Below are positions 17,414 to 26,116 of a stretch of 64,000 bases of DNA, one piece after another. Each line of letters starts with the position of its first letter. Within the stretch, counting starts at the first letter, position 1. The position numbers were made by a program, and so were the translations under genes. This DNA is from Aneurinibacillus tyrosinisolvens (GTDB taxonomy: Bacteria > Bacillota > Bacilli > Aneurinibacillales > Aneurinibacillaceae), in assembly GCF_001015055.1 (NCBI RefSeq), contig NZ_BBWZ01000002.1, positions 1 to 64,000 on the forward strand. The letters run 5' to 3'. The notes beneath the pieces are model-generated. The model did not search any database, was not told the origin of the DNA, and was given only the letters and a program-made list of their open reading frames with translations.

Positions 17414-19282
17414 ATGGAATCATACTTTAAAGAAACGGATGCGTTTATTAAAGGAAATGCTGCGCTTCGTGGTCCACAGCGTGTTGCACACGCAAAGTTA
17501 AAACATTCATTAGCCAGGGAACCAAACATCCACAAAATTATCGTATTACCAACCGGTGCTGGGAAAACTGGGTTGATAGCTATTGCTCCATACCAAATTA
17601 GTGATGGCAGGGTTTTAGTCATCACCCCAAGTCTAGTGATTCGCGAAGGAATCTCAGATGCTTTTGATACCCGCACTCCTTTTAATTTTTGGACAGAACG
17701 AAATGTAATTATAGATGATAATAAGTTGCCTAACGTTTACCGGTACGCAGGTTATAAGACTTCAGCTGATAAAACTCGGGTAATGCGTTATCTTAATGAA
17801 GCCAATATTGTAATCGCAAACATCCATAAAACCTTCAGTAGTCGTTCTGATAAATCCTTATGTGGAATTTTACCCTCAGATTTCTTTGACATGATTATTA
17901 TCGATGAAGCTCACCACTCCGCTGCCGATTCCTGGATTCAAGCGTTAGAGCACTTTAGTGCAAAAAAAATTGTCAAATTGACGGCTACTCCGTTCCGGGC
18001 AGATGCCAAAGAACTGGATGGGGATTTGATTTTTAGTGATTACCAGTTAGCTGATGCTATAAAAGACAAGCTGGTAAAAAACATCTTAGCTGAGGACTAT
18101 ACAACTGAGAAACTTGAATTCCTTGTTGATGGAAAACTGGTTGATAAGGAAACAGCTTTAGATGCCATGGATAAAAAATGGGTAACCCGTTCTGTTGCCT
18201 ATTCTCCGAAATGCAATCAAACAATTGTAGAAATGAGTATAAAGAGACTGCTTGAGAAGCGAAGACTCGGGAGTGCTCATCACCAAATTATTGCTGTAGC
18301 CTGTGATATTAATCATGCAAAAGATATTAAAGCGCTATATGAGGCGCAAGGATTAACAGCAGCAGTGGTTACTAGTGATGAACCGGATAAAGCAGAAGAT
18401 ACTATCATTGACTATAAAAAGGGGCAAATCGATGTTGTCGTGAATGTTAATATGCTAGGCGAAGGCTTTGACCACCCCAATATAAGTATTGCCGCCATTT
18501 TCCGCCCATTCCGCACCTTATCCCCCTATGCTCAGTTTATTGGACGTGCCCTAAGAAAAATAAAAGATGGAGACGATAACATTGATAATCTTGCCCACGT
18601 CGTTTATCATACGGAACTAGATTTAGATGAATTATGGGCGTACTATCCAGGACAAAAGATAAAAGGCGAAAGAAAGAAAATTATTGAGTTGGAATATTAC
18701 CGAGAACAAGCAAGTGAGCGCAATACTGACATCGGTGAGGTTAATGCTGAAGGAAAAGTGATTGGAAATATAAAAGAATTTTTATCTGACGGAATTGCAG
18801 CTCGACATAGTGAGGAAATACAAAAGAGAATCGATGAACGTGAAGAAAAGATAAACAAGGTCGCCGACATGATGAGAACGGAAGGATTTTCTGAATTGGA
18901 TGTAGAGGATTACATTAAATCGCAAAAACAACAGCTAGATAAGGAAATCACGGATAAACGGAACAAACTGAGGGAAGAACTCATTAGAGAGGAATTGCAT
19001 AAAGTCCACACAGAGGATATCGTTAATCGCGTGGATATTCTTTTTGAAGAGACAGGAATCGATCCTAAAGGTATCGAACTTCCTAGTAATACAACAAGTT
19101 CGTTTTTAAAGTCAGCTGAAACAAATGATGCCTATATTATGAAGTACATTAACAACTCTCTCAAACAAAAGTTAAAACGCAGCATTAATGAATGGGAAAC
19201 CTATGACTTCGAACAAGCAAAAAAACTTCTTCCAGAACTCATTGAAAGGTTAAAACAAAAAATCCAATCGTTAGGAGCGTAA
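17414..19282 (+). CDS. SF2 DEAD/DEAH-box helicase
   Basis: About 622 residues. Superfamily 2 core: Walker A PTGAGKT (near 50), DEAHH (motif II, near 170), TATPFR (motif III, near 190) and QFIGRALR (motif VI, near 365), resembling the ResIII/UvrB-type helicase module of restriction and defence proteins. The last 220 residues are charged and coiled-coil-like and carry no nuclease motif I can see. ATG 17414 follows GGGAGG by 8 nt. The next gene begins 2 nt after its stop, so the two form a tight pair. The pair is AT-richer than its surroundings. A role in phage defence or plasmid control is plausible but not shown. Confidence 0.85.
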   Translation: MESYFKETDAFIKGNAALRGPQRVAHAKLKHSLAREPNIHKIIVLPTGAGKTGLIAIAPYQISDGRVLVITPSLVIREGISDAFDTRTPFNFWTERNVIIDDNKLPNVYRYAGYKTSADKTRVMRYLNEANIVIANIHKTFSSRSDKSLCGILPSDFFDMIIIDEAHHSAADSWIQALEHFSAKKIVKLTATPFRADAKELDGDLIFSDYQLADAIKDKLVKNILAEDYTTEKLEFLVDGKLVDKETALDAMDKKWVTRSVAYSPKCNQTIVEMSIKRLLEKRRLGSAHHQIIAVACDINHAKDIKALYEAQGLTAAVVTSDEPDKAEDTIIDYKKGQIDVVVNVNMLGEGFDHPNISIAAIFRPFRTLSPYAQFIGRALRKIKDGDDNIDNLAHVVYHTELDLDELWAYYPGQKIKGERKKIIELEYYREQASERNTDIGEVNAEGKVIGNIKEFLSDGIAARHSEEIQKRIDEREEKINKVADMMRTEGFSELDVEDYIKSQKQQLDKEITDKRNKLREELIREELHKVHTEDIVNRVDILFEETGIDPKGIELPSNTTSSFLKSAETNDAYIMKYINNSLKQKLKRSINEWETYDFEQAKKLLPELIERLKQKIQSLGA

Positions 19283-19284
19283 AA

Positions 19285-19599
19285 ATGAACCAAAAAATTG
19301 ATAAGGTCGCAACATTGCTTATGTATACCGGCCCCTCTGCTTCGGAAATTATCTCTGCTGCCATAAATAACGGGCATGAGTACCAAGTAAAACTAACTAA
19401 TAAACTGAAAATCGTTACTGTGCATTCAACTATTGCCTACAATCTGGCTGTCTCAGATGTTTATACTTATGACACGGATAGCAAATTAACTAAACAGACC
19501 TTAATAATCAATGGAAAAGAAAAGATTGTGTTTGATAAGTATGATGAAGCAACAGAAATGTTGTTATCTTTAGAAAAGAAACAGCAACTCATTTCTTAA
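19285..19599 (+). CDS. Small protein paired with helicase, unknown family
   Basis: 104 residues, acidic/lysine-rich, no signal peptide or membrane segment, no motif I recognise. It begins 2 nt after the helicase stop, with its ribosome site (TTAGGAGCG) inside the end of that gene, so it is translationally coupled. A terminator follows at 19603. Its only context is the helicase, which makes it a candidate cofactor, inhibitor or effector of that protein. Confidence 0.75.
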   Translation: MNQKIDKVATLLMYTGPSASEIISAAINNGHEYQVKLTNKLKIVTVHSTIAYNLAVSDVYTYDTDSKLTKQTLIINGKEKIVFDKYDEATEMLLSLEKKQQLIS

Positions 19600-19602
19600 A
19601 TC

Positions 19603-19657
19603 AAAAGCCTAACGACCATCCTTCTCTATAGGATACTATGTCAGGCTTTTATTTTTC
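19603..19657 (+). terminator. Terminator of helicase pair
   Basis: AAAAGCCT (19603-19610) pairs with AGGCTTTT (19643-19650), followed by ATTTTT. Confidence 0.7.
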
Positions 19658-19713
19658 ATAATACAGTTATATAGAGTGAAAAAGGAAAAGGCACTTATTA
19701 TATATCTTCCCTC

Positions 19714-20205
19714 TCATTTAAACATCGATTCAACCGGCATGCGGGGCTGAAGCTCGCCCCGCTCTACTGCTGCTTCCAGGAACGGTGCCCACTGCCGAAT
19801 CGCCCTCTTGTAGCGTTCAACCATATAGGCATCTCGGTTTTTCTCCCGCCATCCTGTGAAAAAATATTCGAAAACGGCAGGTGTCAGTCCTTCAGCAACC
19901 CGTTCAATTTGGTGCTCCTGCTCTTCCAGCAGTTTATCAACGACTCCCCACATATTCAGACCCTGCTCAAACAACCGGGCCAGCTGCTGCTCTTCCGATG
20001 CTTCCATTTCGTCCAGAATCGCCCGGAAGATTTCTTCTGTGCTGGAGAAATACATATACACCCCGCCCCGGCTCATCCCGGATTCTTCGACGATATCTTT
20101 CATCGTAACAGGCTCAAAGCCTTTTCGTTTAAATACTTCAACAGCGGCGTGCATAATTTCCTTACGGCGCTGTTCTTTGTGATTCGCTGTAACTTTTGGT
20201 GACAT
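19714..20205 (-). CDS. TetR-family regulator, possibly shortened
   Basis: The N-terminal 50 residues are a classic TetR HTH: RRKEIMHAAVEVFKRKGFEPVTMKDIVEESGMSRGG split over the usual three helices, then VYMYFSSTEEIF. The C-terminal ligand domain ends at MPVESMFK, about 163 residues in all, some 25-30 residues shorter than typical relatives, so the C-terminus may be lost. ATG 20205 is chosen because AAGGGA lies 6 nt before it; an upstream TTG is in frame. Divergent from pepF; target unknown. Confidence 0.8.
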   Translation of the reverse strand: MSPKVTANHKEQRRKEIMHAAVEVFKRKGFEPVTMKDIVEESGMSRGGVYMYFSSTEEIFRAILDEMEASEEQQLARLFEQGLNMWGVVDKLLEEQEHQIERVAEGLTPAVFEYFFTGWREKNRDAYMVERYKRAIRQWAPFLEAAVERGELQPRMPVESMFK

Positions 20206-20367
20206 GTACAATCCCTTGTTCTGCTCGATTTTTTGTAATGTCTTTTTAAAAATGTTTCGTTGTACAGCCTGCGTCCTACTGTGGCAAAATGAATAGGCAA
20301 GGTTTGTTCATGAATAACATCGGGAATTAATAGATTGGATACATAAGAGGAAGGGAGCGAAAAAATT

Positions 20368-22062
20368 ATGAAATTTGCCGAATATGCATACGAAAGGCCG
20401 GACATAAAGCAGGTAGAATCCCGTTTTACCGCTCTACTGGAGAAGTTTAAGGGTGCGCAGAGTTACGAGGAGCAGGATGCGGTGATGAAGGAAATTAACC
20501 GGCTGCGCAGCGAATTTGAGTCGATGGGAGAAATCGCGCAAATTCGCCATACGATCGATACGACCGATGAGAAATACAAAGAGGAACAGGACTATTTTGA
20601 CGAGGTCCGCCCCATTTACCAGGGAATCATTTCTACATACTATCAGGCGCTGGTGGACTCAAAGTTTAGAGGCCGGCTGGAAGAGAAATGGGGAAAGCAG
20701 CTGTTCACGGTTGCAGAGCTTACATTAAAAACGTTCTCTCCCGAAATTATTGAGGATTTGCAGGTTGAAAATCGGCTCTCCAGCGAGTATACAAAGCTCA
20801 TTGCCTCCGCTAAAATTCCGTTTGAAGGGGAGGAGAGAAACCTGTCACAGCTTGTTCCGTTTCAGCTTTCCACTGACAGAGAAATGAGGAAGAAAGCGAA
20901 CGAGGCTAAGTATTCTTTTTACAAAGAACATGAGGGTAAACTGGACGAGATTTATGATGGGCTTGTGAAAATCAGAACGAAAATCGCAAAGAAGCTTGGC
21001 TATGATAATTTCATCGAACTTGGCTATGCGCGGATGATCCGATCGGACTATGATGCAGAAATGGTGGCCGGATTCAGAAAGCAGGTAGAAGAATACATCG
21101 TTCCAGTCGCAACGAAGCTAAAGGAGCGGCAACGGGAGCGAATCGGTGTAGACACCCTGCGTTATTATGACGATAAGTTCAGCTTTAAAACAGGGAACGC
21201 GAAGCCGAAGGGTGACCCGGAGTGGATTGTAAACAATGGAAAGCGCATGTACGCAGATCTGTCTCCGGAGACGGACACTTTCTTTACCTTCATGATGGAA
21301 AACGACCTAATGGATCTTGTCAGCAAAAAAGGAAAAGCAGGCGGAGGCTACTGCACGTACATCAGCAAGTATGAATCGCCCTTTATTTTCTCTAATTTCA
21401 ACGGAACTTCCGGAGACATTGACGTACTGACGCACGAAGCGGGCCATGCGTTCCAGGTGTTCTCAAGCAGGCAGTATAAAGTTCCTGAGTACTTCTTCCC
21501 GACGTCTGAGGCGGCTGAAATTCACTCGATGAGCATGGAGTTCTTTACATGGCCGTGGATGAATTTGTTTTTTGAAGAAGAGACGGAGAAATATAAGTTT
21601 AATCATTTAAGTGAAGCGCTGCTGTTCATTCCATACGGTGTTTCTGTGGATGAGTACCAGCATTATGTTTATGCGAATCCAGATGCGACGCCCGAGGAAA
21701 GAAAGCAGGCATGGAGAGAAATCGAGAAAAAGTATTTGCCGCATCGAAATTACGAAGGGAATGACTATTTGGAGAGGGGAGGCTTCTGGCATCAGCAGCT
21801 TCATATCTTCACCTCTCCGTTCTATTACATTGATTACACGCTGGCCCAGATTTGCGCCTTCCAGTTCTGGAAGAAGTCGAATGAAGACAGGGAAGCGGCA
21901 TGGGCAGACTATGTTACGCTCTGTAAAGCTGGCGGAAGCCGGTCGTTCATCGAATTAGTTCAAATCGCCAATCTGATTTCCCCCTTCAAAGAGGGGTGTG
22001 TTCAATCGGTTATCGGAGAGATTGAGACCTGGTTAAATAAAATAGATGACAAGGCTCTATAG
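20368..22062 (+). CDS. pepF: Oligoendopeptidase F-type M3 metallopeptidase
   Basis: Cytosolic zinc peptidase that degrades oligopeptides. The M3 zinc-binding site is seen as LTHEAGHAFQVF (near residue 355) with the downstream Glu ligand in SEAAEIHSMSMEFF. About 564 residues, in the M3B oligoendopeptidase F range, no signal peptide. ATG 20368 follows GGAAGGGAG. Single gene with its own terminator, convergent with the alpha/beta hydrolase. Confidence 0.9.
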   Translation: MKFAEYAYERPDIKQVESRFTALLEKFKGAQSYEEQDAVMKEINRLRSEFESMGEIAQIRHTIDTTDEKYKEEQDYFDEVRPIYQGIISTYYQALVDSKFRGRLEEKWGKQLFTVAELTLKTFSPEIIEDLQVENRLSSEYTKLIASAKIPFEGEERNLSQLVPFQLSTDREMRKKANEAKYSFYKEHEGKLDEIYDGLVKIRTKIAKKLGYDNFIELGYARMIRSDYDAEMVAGFRKQVEEYIVPVATKLKERQRERIGVDTLRYYDDKFSFKTGNAKPKGDPEWIVNNGKRMYADLSPETDTFFTFMMENDLMDLVSKKGKAGGGYCTYISKYESPFIFSNFNGTSGDIDVLTHEAGHAFQVFSSRQYKVPEYFFPTSEAAEIHSMSMEFFTWPWMNLFFEEETEKYKFNHLSEALLFIPYGVSVDEYQHYVYANPDATPEERKQAWREIEKKYLPHRNYEGNDYLERGGFWHQQLHIFTSPFYYIDYTLAQICAFQFWKKSNEDREAAWADYVTLCKAGGSRSFIELVQIANLISPFKEGCVQSVIGEIETWLNKIDDKAL

Positions 22063-22069
22063 AGATGGG

Positions 22070-22101
22070 AAGGAAGGCATAAAATACGCCTTCCTTTTTT
22101 T
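22070..22101. terminator. Terminator of pepF
   Basis: AAGGAAGGC pairs with GCCTTCCTT followed by a T-run; it abuts the stop of the converging hydrolase. Confidence 0.8.
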
Positions 22102-23062
22102 AGTGAGTAGCGGTTTTGAATTTTTGCAGCCACTGAGCAATCGGTTCAAGAAATGCATCATCGATCGGTTCTTGTACCTGCTTTTTATACGTTTTTATTA
22201 AGGTGAGTATGGACGGGATTCCACTTTGCTTTCGCAAAATATGATTCACTTCAGGGATGATATGATATTCTGATTCTCCTTGTACCGTTTCCGCTATCAC
22301 TCTGGCCTGCTCCGGTACGACCTGTATGTCCTTCGCTCCGGTAATGGCAAGGGTAGGGCACGTAACTTTTTCCAATTCCTCCAGTACATTGTATGCATAT
22401 TGTTCGCGATACCATTTCGCATTTAATTTTTTCCCCCTGACTCTAACGGTAGGGGAAGAGGATTCCAGAATTTGTTTGATGATTTTCTCGTTTGTTTTTC
22501 TTGATTTCTCAGTCAGTTTTAGTGTGCGAATGAGAAAGCCTTTGAATCCGGTAAGCGATTCGAGTTCCTGCATGGCCATTTCTGATTGTCTTTGCAAAAA
22601 GGCCTTAGAAGGTTCGCCGGCGCCAGATACAAGAACGAGGCCGTTGGTGTTTTCCCGGGAATTGACGGCAGGGGCAATTAAGGACCCTTCACTATGCCCG
22701 AATAGAACAACTCGCTCAGGATTAACGTTAGGATGGGACCGTAAATAACGCATACATGCCTGCGCATCCTCCACAAAATCCCAAAAGCCGGTTTCCTCGT
22801 AAACGCCGCCGCTTTCCCCGGCGCCCCTCTTGTCGTAGCGGAGCGTTACAAAACCAAGATTTGCAACGAACTCCGCAAGGTCTTTGTAAAGATTCATACG
22901 AAGCAGTGAACTGTTTCCGTCACGGTCATTTTTCCCTGTACCAGGAATGATCAGTACAGCAGGGTAGCGTTGTTCTGCATTCACCGGTATCGTTATTGTC
23001 CCTTTCAGGGGAAATTCCCCCGAAACCGTTACGTTCTCTTCCTGAAAAGTTTTTTGTGCCAT
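22100..23062 (-). CDS. Alpha/beta hydrolase
   Basis: About 320 residues. Oxyanion segment PGTGKNDRDG, RYDKRGAGES, nucleophile elbow GHSEGS (near 137), acid ITGAKDIQV (near 255) and a C-terminal catalytic His in EVNHIL (near 283) complete the triad. Closest in style to dienelactone-hydrolase/acyl-peptide-type esterases. Strong ribosome site GGAGGATAAGCTG. No signal peptide. A 22-bp perfect palindrome lies 24 bp upstream of the start and probably controls it. Confidence 0.82.
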   Translation of the reverse strand: MAQKTFQEENVTVSGEFPLKGTITIPVNAEQRYPAVLIIPGTGKNDRDGNSSLLRMNLYKDLAEFVANLGFVTLRYDKRGAGESGGVYEETGFWDFVEDAQACMRYLRSHPNVNPERVVLFGHSEGSLIAPAVNSRENTNGLVLVSGAGEPSKAFLQRQSEMAMQELESLTGFKGFLIRTLKLTEKSRKTNEKIIKQILESSSPTVRVRGKKLNAKWYREQYAYNVLEELEKVTCPTLAITGAKDIQVVPEQARVIAETVQGESEYHIIPEVNHILRKQSGIPSILTLIKTYKKQVQEPIDDAFLEPIAQWLQKFKTATH

Positions 23063-23085
23063 CAGCTTATCCTCCGTTTAATTCT

Positions 23086-23107
23086 TATCATTATTAATAA
23101 TGATAAT
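23086..23107. promoter_or_regulatory. 22-bp perfect palindrome upstream of hydrolase gene
   Basis: TTATCATTATT followed by its exact complement, centred about 35 bp upstream of the hydrolase start. It resembles Fur/PerR-like AT-rich operators only loosely (half-site orientation is wrong for Fur) and shares ATTATC/GATAAT words with the repeat upstream of the HTH gene at 17154. Confidence 0.5.
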
Positions 23108-23271
23108 ATTATTGAAGAGAAAAATTGTCAATAAAAAAATGACAATTCAGCAAGAAAAACCTGAACAAAGGATGTCCAGGCTATTTCTCAAGAGATTTGT
23201 AAAAGAGGTAAATACCCCTGCCCAGTTTTTCTTTTCTCCGAATAAGCTTTTTGGTAGATATTCGATTGCCC

Positions 23272-24906
23272 TTACTTTATTTTCTGGATTCTTCCTTCAA
23301 CGGAAGCGGAGAAAGGCTGGGGTTGTTTTTTTACGTAGTCTACAAGCGCGTCAATATCCACAGGGCCGATGACCTGGTTTTTCCCCTGTAGAAGTACGCT
23401 TAAATCATCTCCGCCGCCAGCCATGAAGTTGTTCACGGTAACGGTGTATACTTTAACCGGATCCACAGGTGTTCCGTTCGTGGATAAAATATCGACTACT
23501 CTGTCTCCAACCGGACGGGTGCTATCGTACGTATACTTCAGTCCGGAAATTTGCAGCATGCGGGTTTGTTTGCCCCACTGTTGGTTTAAGAGGTCGCGGA
23601 TTTGTTTGCCGGTAAGATCCATCTTTACAAGGTCATTGTTGAAGGGCTGGATATTAAACAATTCGCCCCATGTAACTTCTCCCTGGTCAAGGTTGGCCCG
23701 GATACCGCCTGGATTCATAAAAGCAAAGTCTGTTTTCGTAGCGTCGCGCATCGAGTCCGCGATCAGATTGCCAAGGTCAGATTCCCCGCTCGCATTCTGA
23801 ACGGCTGTCAGCGGCTTAGCAGCCGTACCGATTTTTTGATTGACAATAGGCGCCACTTTTGCCTCGTATTTATCTATCATTTTTTTGATTTCCGGGTCCG
23901 GCTGGACGCCATCGTGGAAGGTTGTCACAATTTCTGCCTTCTTCGTTACAATATCCTTTGTACGCGGATCGATTTCCAAATCAACATCGGAGAAAGCTGT
24001 ACCATAGGAGTAGGATTGAACAAGCAGCTTGCCGTTCACCGTGGCGTTCATATAGGCATGGTTGTGGCCGCCAAAAATAACATCCACTTCTTTATCCACT
24101 TTATTGGCGATGTCAACAAGTTCTCCATTTGCGTTCTTCCCGTCCGTTGCCGAGCTGCCAGGATTGTGGGCGAGAACGATGATAGATTTCACGCCTTTTT
24201 TCTTTAATTCCGCTGTCGCTTTATTAATCGCTTCCGCTTCATCTGTAAATTTAACGCCGGCTACTCCGCTTGCAGTTACGATACTGGGTGTATCGGAGAG
24301 AGCAACACCAATAATGCCAATAGGCACTCCGTTTACTTTTTTTACAACGTAAGGCGGCAGGATTGTTTTGCCTGTTTTCTCATCTACTACATTCGCGGCG
24401 ACATAAGGAAAATTCGCTCCTTCAAACATCCCGGTTTTCGGGTGGCTTCCGCCATGAATGAGGCGAAGCATTTCCGGAACCCCTTCATCAAATTCATGGT
24501 TCCCTACTGTACCCGCGTCAAAGCCCAAACGGTTTAAAATCTCAATCGTAGGCTCATCCTGTAAGAGGGCGGAAACAGGTGCGCTCGCTCCTACGGCATC
24601 GCCTGCATGTAAAAGCAGGGTGTTTTTGTTTTGTGCTTCATGCTGTTTTAAATACGCGGCCAGGTAATCGGCTCTCCCGACATCTTTGCCCGCAACTTTT
24701 CTTGTAACGTCGAGCTGTCCGTGCAAATCGTTGATTCCCAGGAGTTGAACTTGTATGTAGCGGTTTTTGTACTGCTCATTATGCTCAGGGATACCCGGTG
24801 TCTTGGATTGTGCTGCAAATGATGTGCCGGTTGAGAATGCGAGTGTCAGTGCAAGAGCCGGGACGGTCTTCTTCACCGTGTTCCACATAGTGTTTCTTCC
24901 TATCAT
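23272..24906 (-). CDS. Secreted 5'-nucleotidase / 2',3'-cyclic phosphodiesterase family
   Basis: Two-domain metallophosphoesterase of about 544 residues with an N-terminal Sec signal peptide (basic start, hydrophobic core, SFAAQ cleavage region). Metallophosphatase motifs in order: GINDLHGQL, HAGDAVGAS, GNHEFD, AHNPG and GGHNHAYMN; the C-terminal half is the 5_nucleotid_C substrate-specificity domain (NPGGIRA, FNNDLVKMDLTG, NNFMAGGGDD). It would free phosphate or nucleosides from extracellular nucleotides. ATG 24906 follows AGGAGG. No LPXTG or SLH anchor is seen. TTAACA-type repeats upstream hint at PhoP control. Confidence 0.92.
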   Translation of the reverse strand: MIGRNTMWNTVKKTVPALALTLAFSTGTSFAAQSKTPGIPEHNEQYKNRYIQVQLLGINDLHGQLDVTRKVAGKDVGRADYLAAYLKQHEAQNKNTLLLHAGDAVGASAPVSALLQDEPTIEILNRLGFDAGTVGNHEFDEGVPEMLRLIHGGSHPKTGMFEGANFPYVAANVVDEKTGKTILPPYVVKKVNGVPIGIIGVALSDTPSIVTASGVAGVKFTDEAEAINKATAELKKKGVKSIIVLAHNPGSSATDGKNANGELVDIANKVDKEVDVIFGGHNHAYMNATVNGKLLVQSYSYGTAFSDVDLEIDPRTKDIVTKKAEIVTTFHDGVQPDPEIKKMIDKYEAKVAPIVNQKIGTAAKPLTAVQNASGESDLGNLIADSMRDATKTDFAFMNPGGIRANLDQGEVTWGELFNIQPFNNDLVKMDLTGKQIRDLLNQQWGKQTRMLQISGLKYTYDSTRPVGDRVVDILSTNGTPVDPVKVYTVTVNNFMAGGGDDLSVLLQGKNQVIGPVDIDALVDYVKKQPQPFSASVEGRIQKIK

Positions 24907-24979
24907 TTTCGTCCTCCTAGTATTCTAGTAATTTGTACAGTGCTAGTACAGTATAAGTCATAAATATGAATAATTTGCT

Positions 24980-25022
24980 AAAGACAGTTTAAGATTATGT
25001 TAACATAACTAGTTAACATAAT
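24980..25022 (-). promoter_or_regulatory. TTAACA repeats (possible Pho box) upstream of 5'-nucleotidase
   Basis: On the minus strand TTAACT-N7-TTAACA-N5-TTAAAC occurs, the last pair with the 11-nt period of PhoP boxes; the same DNA forms an 11-bp inverted repeat (24994-25004/25012-25022). A TATACT -10-like box follows near 24945. The gene's phosphate-scavenging role fits; the spacing of the first pair does not. Confidence 0.35.
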
Positions 25023-25159
25023 TTACCACCAATTCCGTACATTACATACATTCGTGGAGAGGGAATGATTTATGGGGGATAGTTACTAAAAAAATACAAA
25101 AATATAGGGTAATCTATAGTAAAGAATGAATTCTAATCGGAAAGAAAGGAGGTAGGTGT

Positions 25160-26071
25160 ATGCTTGATATTTGCTTGCTTGGAACGGGAGGAACGATGCC
25201 ATTACCGGGCAGATGGCTTACGTCCATGATTGCATCCTATAAGGGAAGGATGACACTCATGGACTGTGGTGAAGGAACCCAGATTACATTAAAAATGCTC
25301 GGCTGGGGATTTAAAGCAATTGAGACGATTTGTTTTACGCATTACCACGCCGACCATGTGGCAGGGCTGCCGGGAATGCTCCTGGCTATCGGAAATGCCG
25401 GGAGAACGGAACCGCTTACGATTATGGGGCCACCCGGTGTCTTTGAGGTGGTGAGAGGCCTTACTGTTATTGCACCCTACCTCCCGTATGACATCAAAAT
25501 GACTGAAGTCTCTATTCAACGGCAAACAACCAGGGTGAATGAAGGCTTTCATCTGCACACCCTGCCCGTTCAGCATACCGTTCCCTGCCTTGCTTACTGC
25601 ATTGAAATTGAACGGGGCCGTAAATTTAACCCACAGCAGGCACAGGCGCTTGCTGTCCCGGTTCCTTTGTGGAAGACACTCCAAAAAGGGGAAGAGGTCG
25701 TTCATGAGGGGGAAACCGTTACACCGGATATGGTGCTTGGCCCCCCGCGCAGGGGAATCAAGGTGTGCTATTGTACCGATACGAGGCCGGTAGAGCCGCT
25801 TGTTTCGTTCATTGAAGGTGCGGATTTATTTATTTGTGAAGGCATGTATGGGGAAGATGGGTTTCTTGAAAAAGCGGAGGAGCATGGCCATATGCTTTTT
25901 TCGGAGGCGGCTTCACTCGCACAAAGGGGAGGAGTAAAGGAGTTGTGGCTCACCCATTATAGCCCTTCCCTCACAGAACCGGAGCAATATATCGGAAACG
26001 CCCGGGTTGTTTTTCCGAATTCGTTTCTCGGGGAAGAGAGAATGACGAAGCATCTCGCGTTTCAAAATTAA
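25160..26071 (+). CDS. rnz: Ribonuclease Z
   Basis: Zinc-dependent endonuclease that trims tRNA 3' ends. The metallo-beta-lactamase signature FTHYHADHVAGLPG (near 60) with all ligands, the early GTGGTMPLPGR segment, and later HTVPCLAYCIE, CTDTRP and LTHYSP match the short bacterial RNase Z form. 303 residues, usual length. ATG 25160 follows AAGGAGGT. Single gene convergent with the MalT-like regulator. Confidence 0.9.
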   Translation: MLDICLLGTGGTMPLPGRWLTSMIASYKGRMTLMDCGEGTQITLKMLGWGFKAIETICFTHYHADHVAGLPGMLLAIGNAGRTEPLTIMGPPGVFEVVRGLTVIAPYLPYDIKMTEVSIQRQTTRVNEGFHLHTLPVQHTVPCLAYCIEIERGRKFNPQQAQALAVPVPLWKTLQKGEEVVHEGETVTPDMVLGPPRRGIKVCYCTDTRPVEPLVSFIEGADLFICEGMYGEDGFLEKAEEHGHMLFSEAASLAQRGGVKELWLTHYSPSLTEPEQYIGNARVVFPNSFLGEERMTKHLAFQN

Positions 26072-26073
26072 AT

Positions 26074-26096
26074 AAAAAAATTCCCCGAATGGGGAA
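26074..26096 (-). terminator. Terminator of MalT-like gene
   Basis: TTCCCC-GAAT-GGGGAA; on the minus strand the stem is followed by a T7 run, 20 nt past the stop of the gene ending at 26117. Confidence 0.75.
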
Positions 26097-26116
26097 GGGT
26101 GATATCCGATCTTCCT

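Noticed and set aside
23086..23107. Fur box
   Set aside because: TTATCATT...AATGATAA has the half-sites inverted relative to the Fur consensus TGATAATnATTATCA.
23100..23372. 90-codon plus-strand frame downstream of the hydrolase palindrome
   Set aside because: Overlaps the 3' end of the 5'-nucleotidase gene, lacks a ribosome site and family features.
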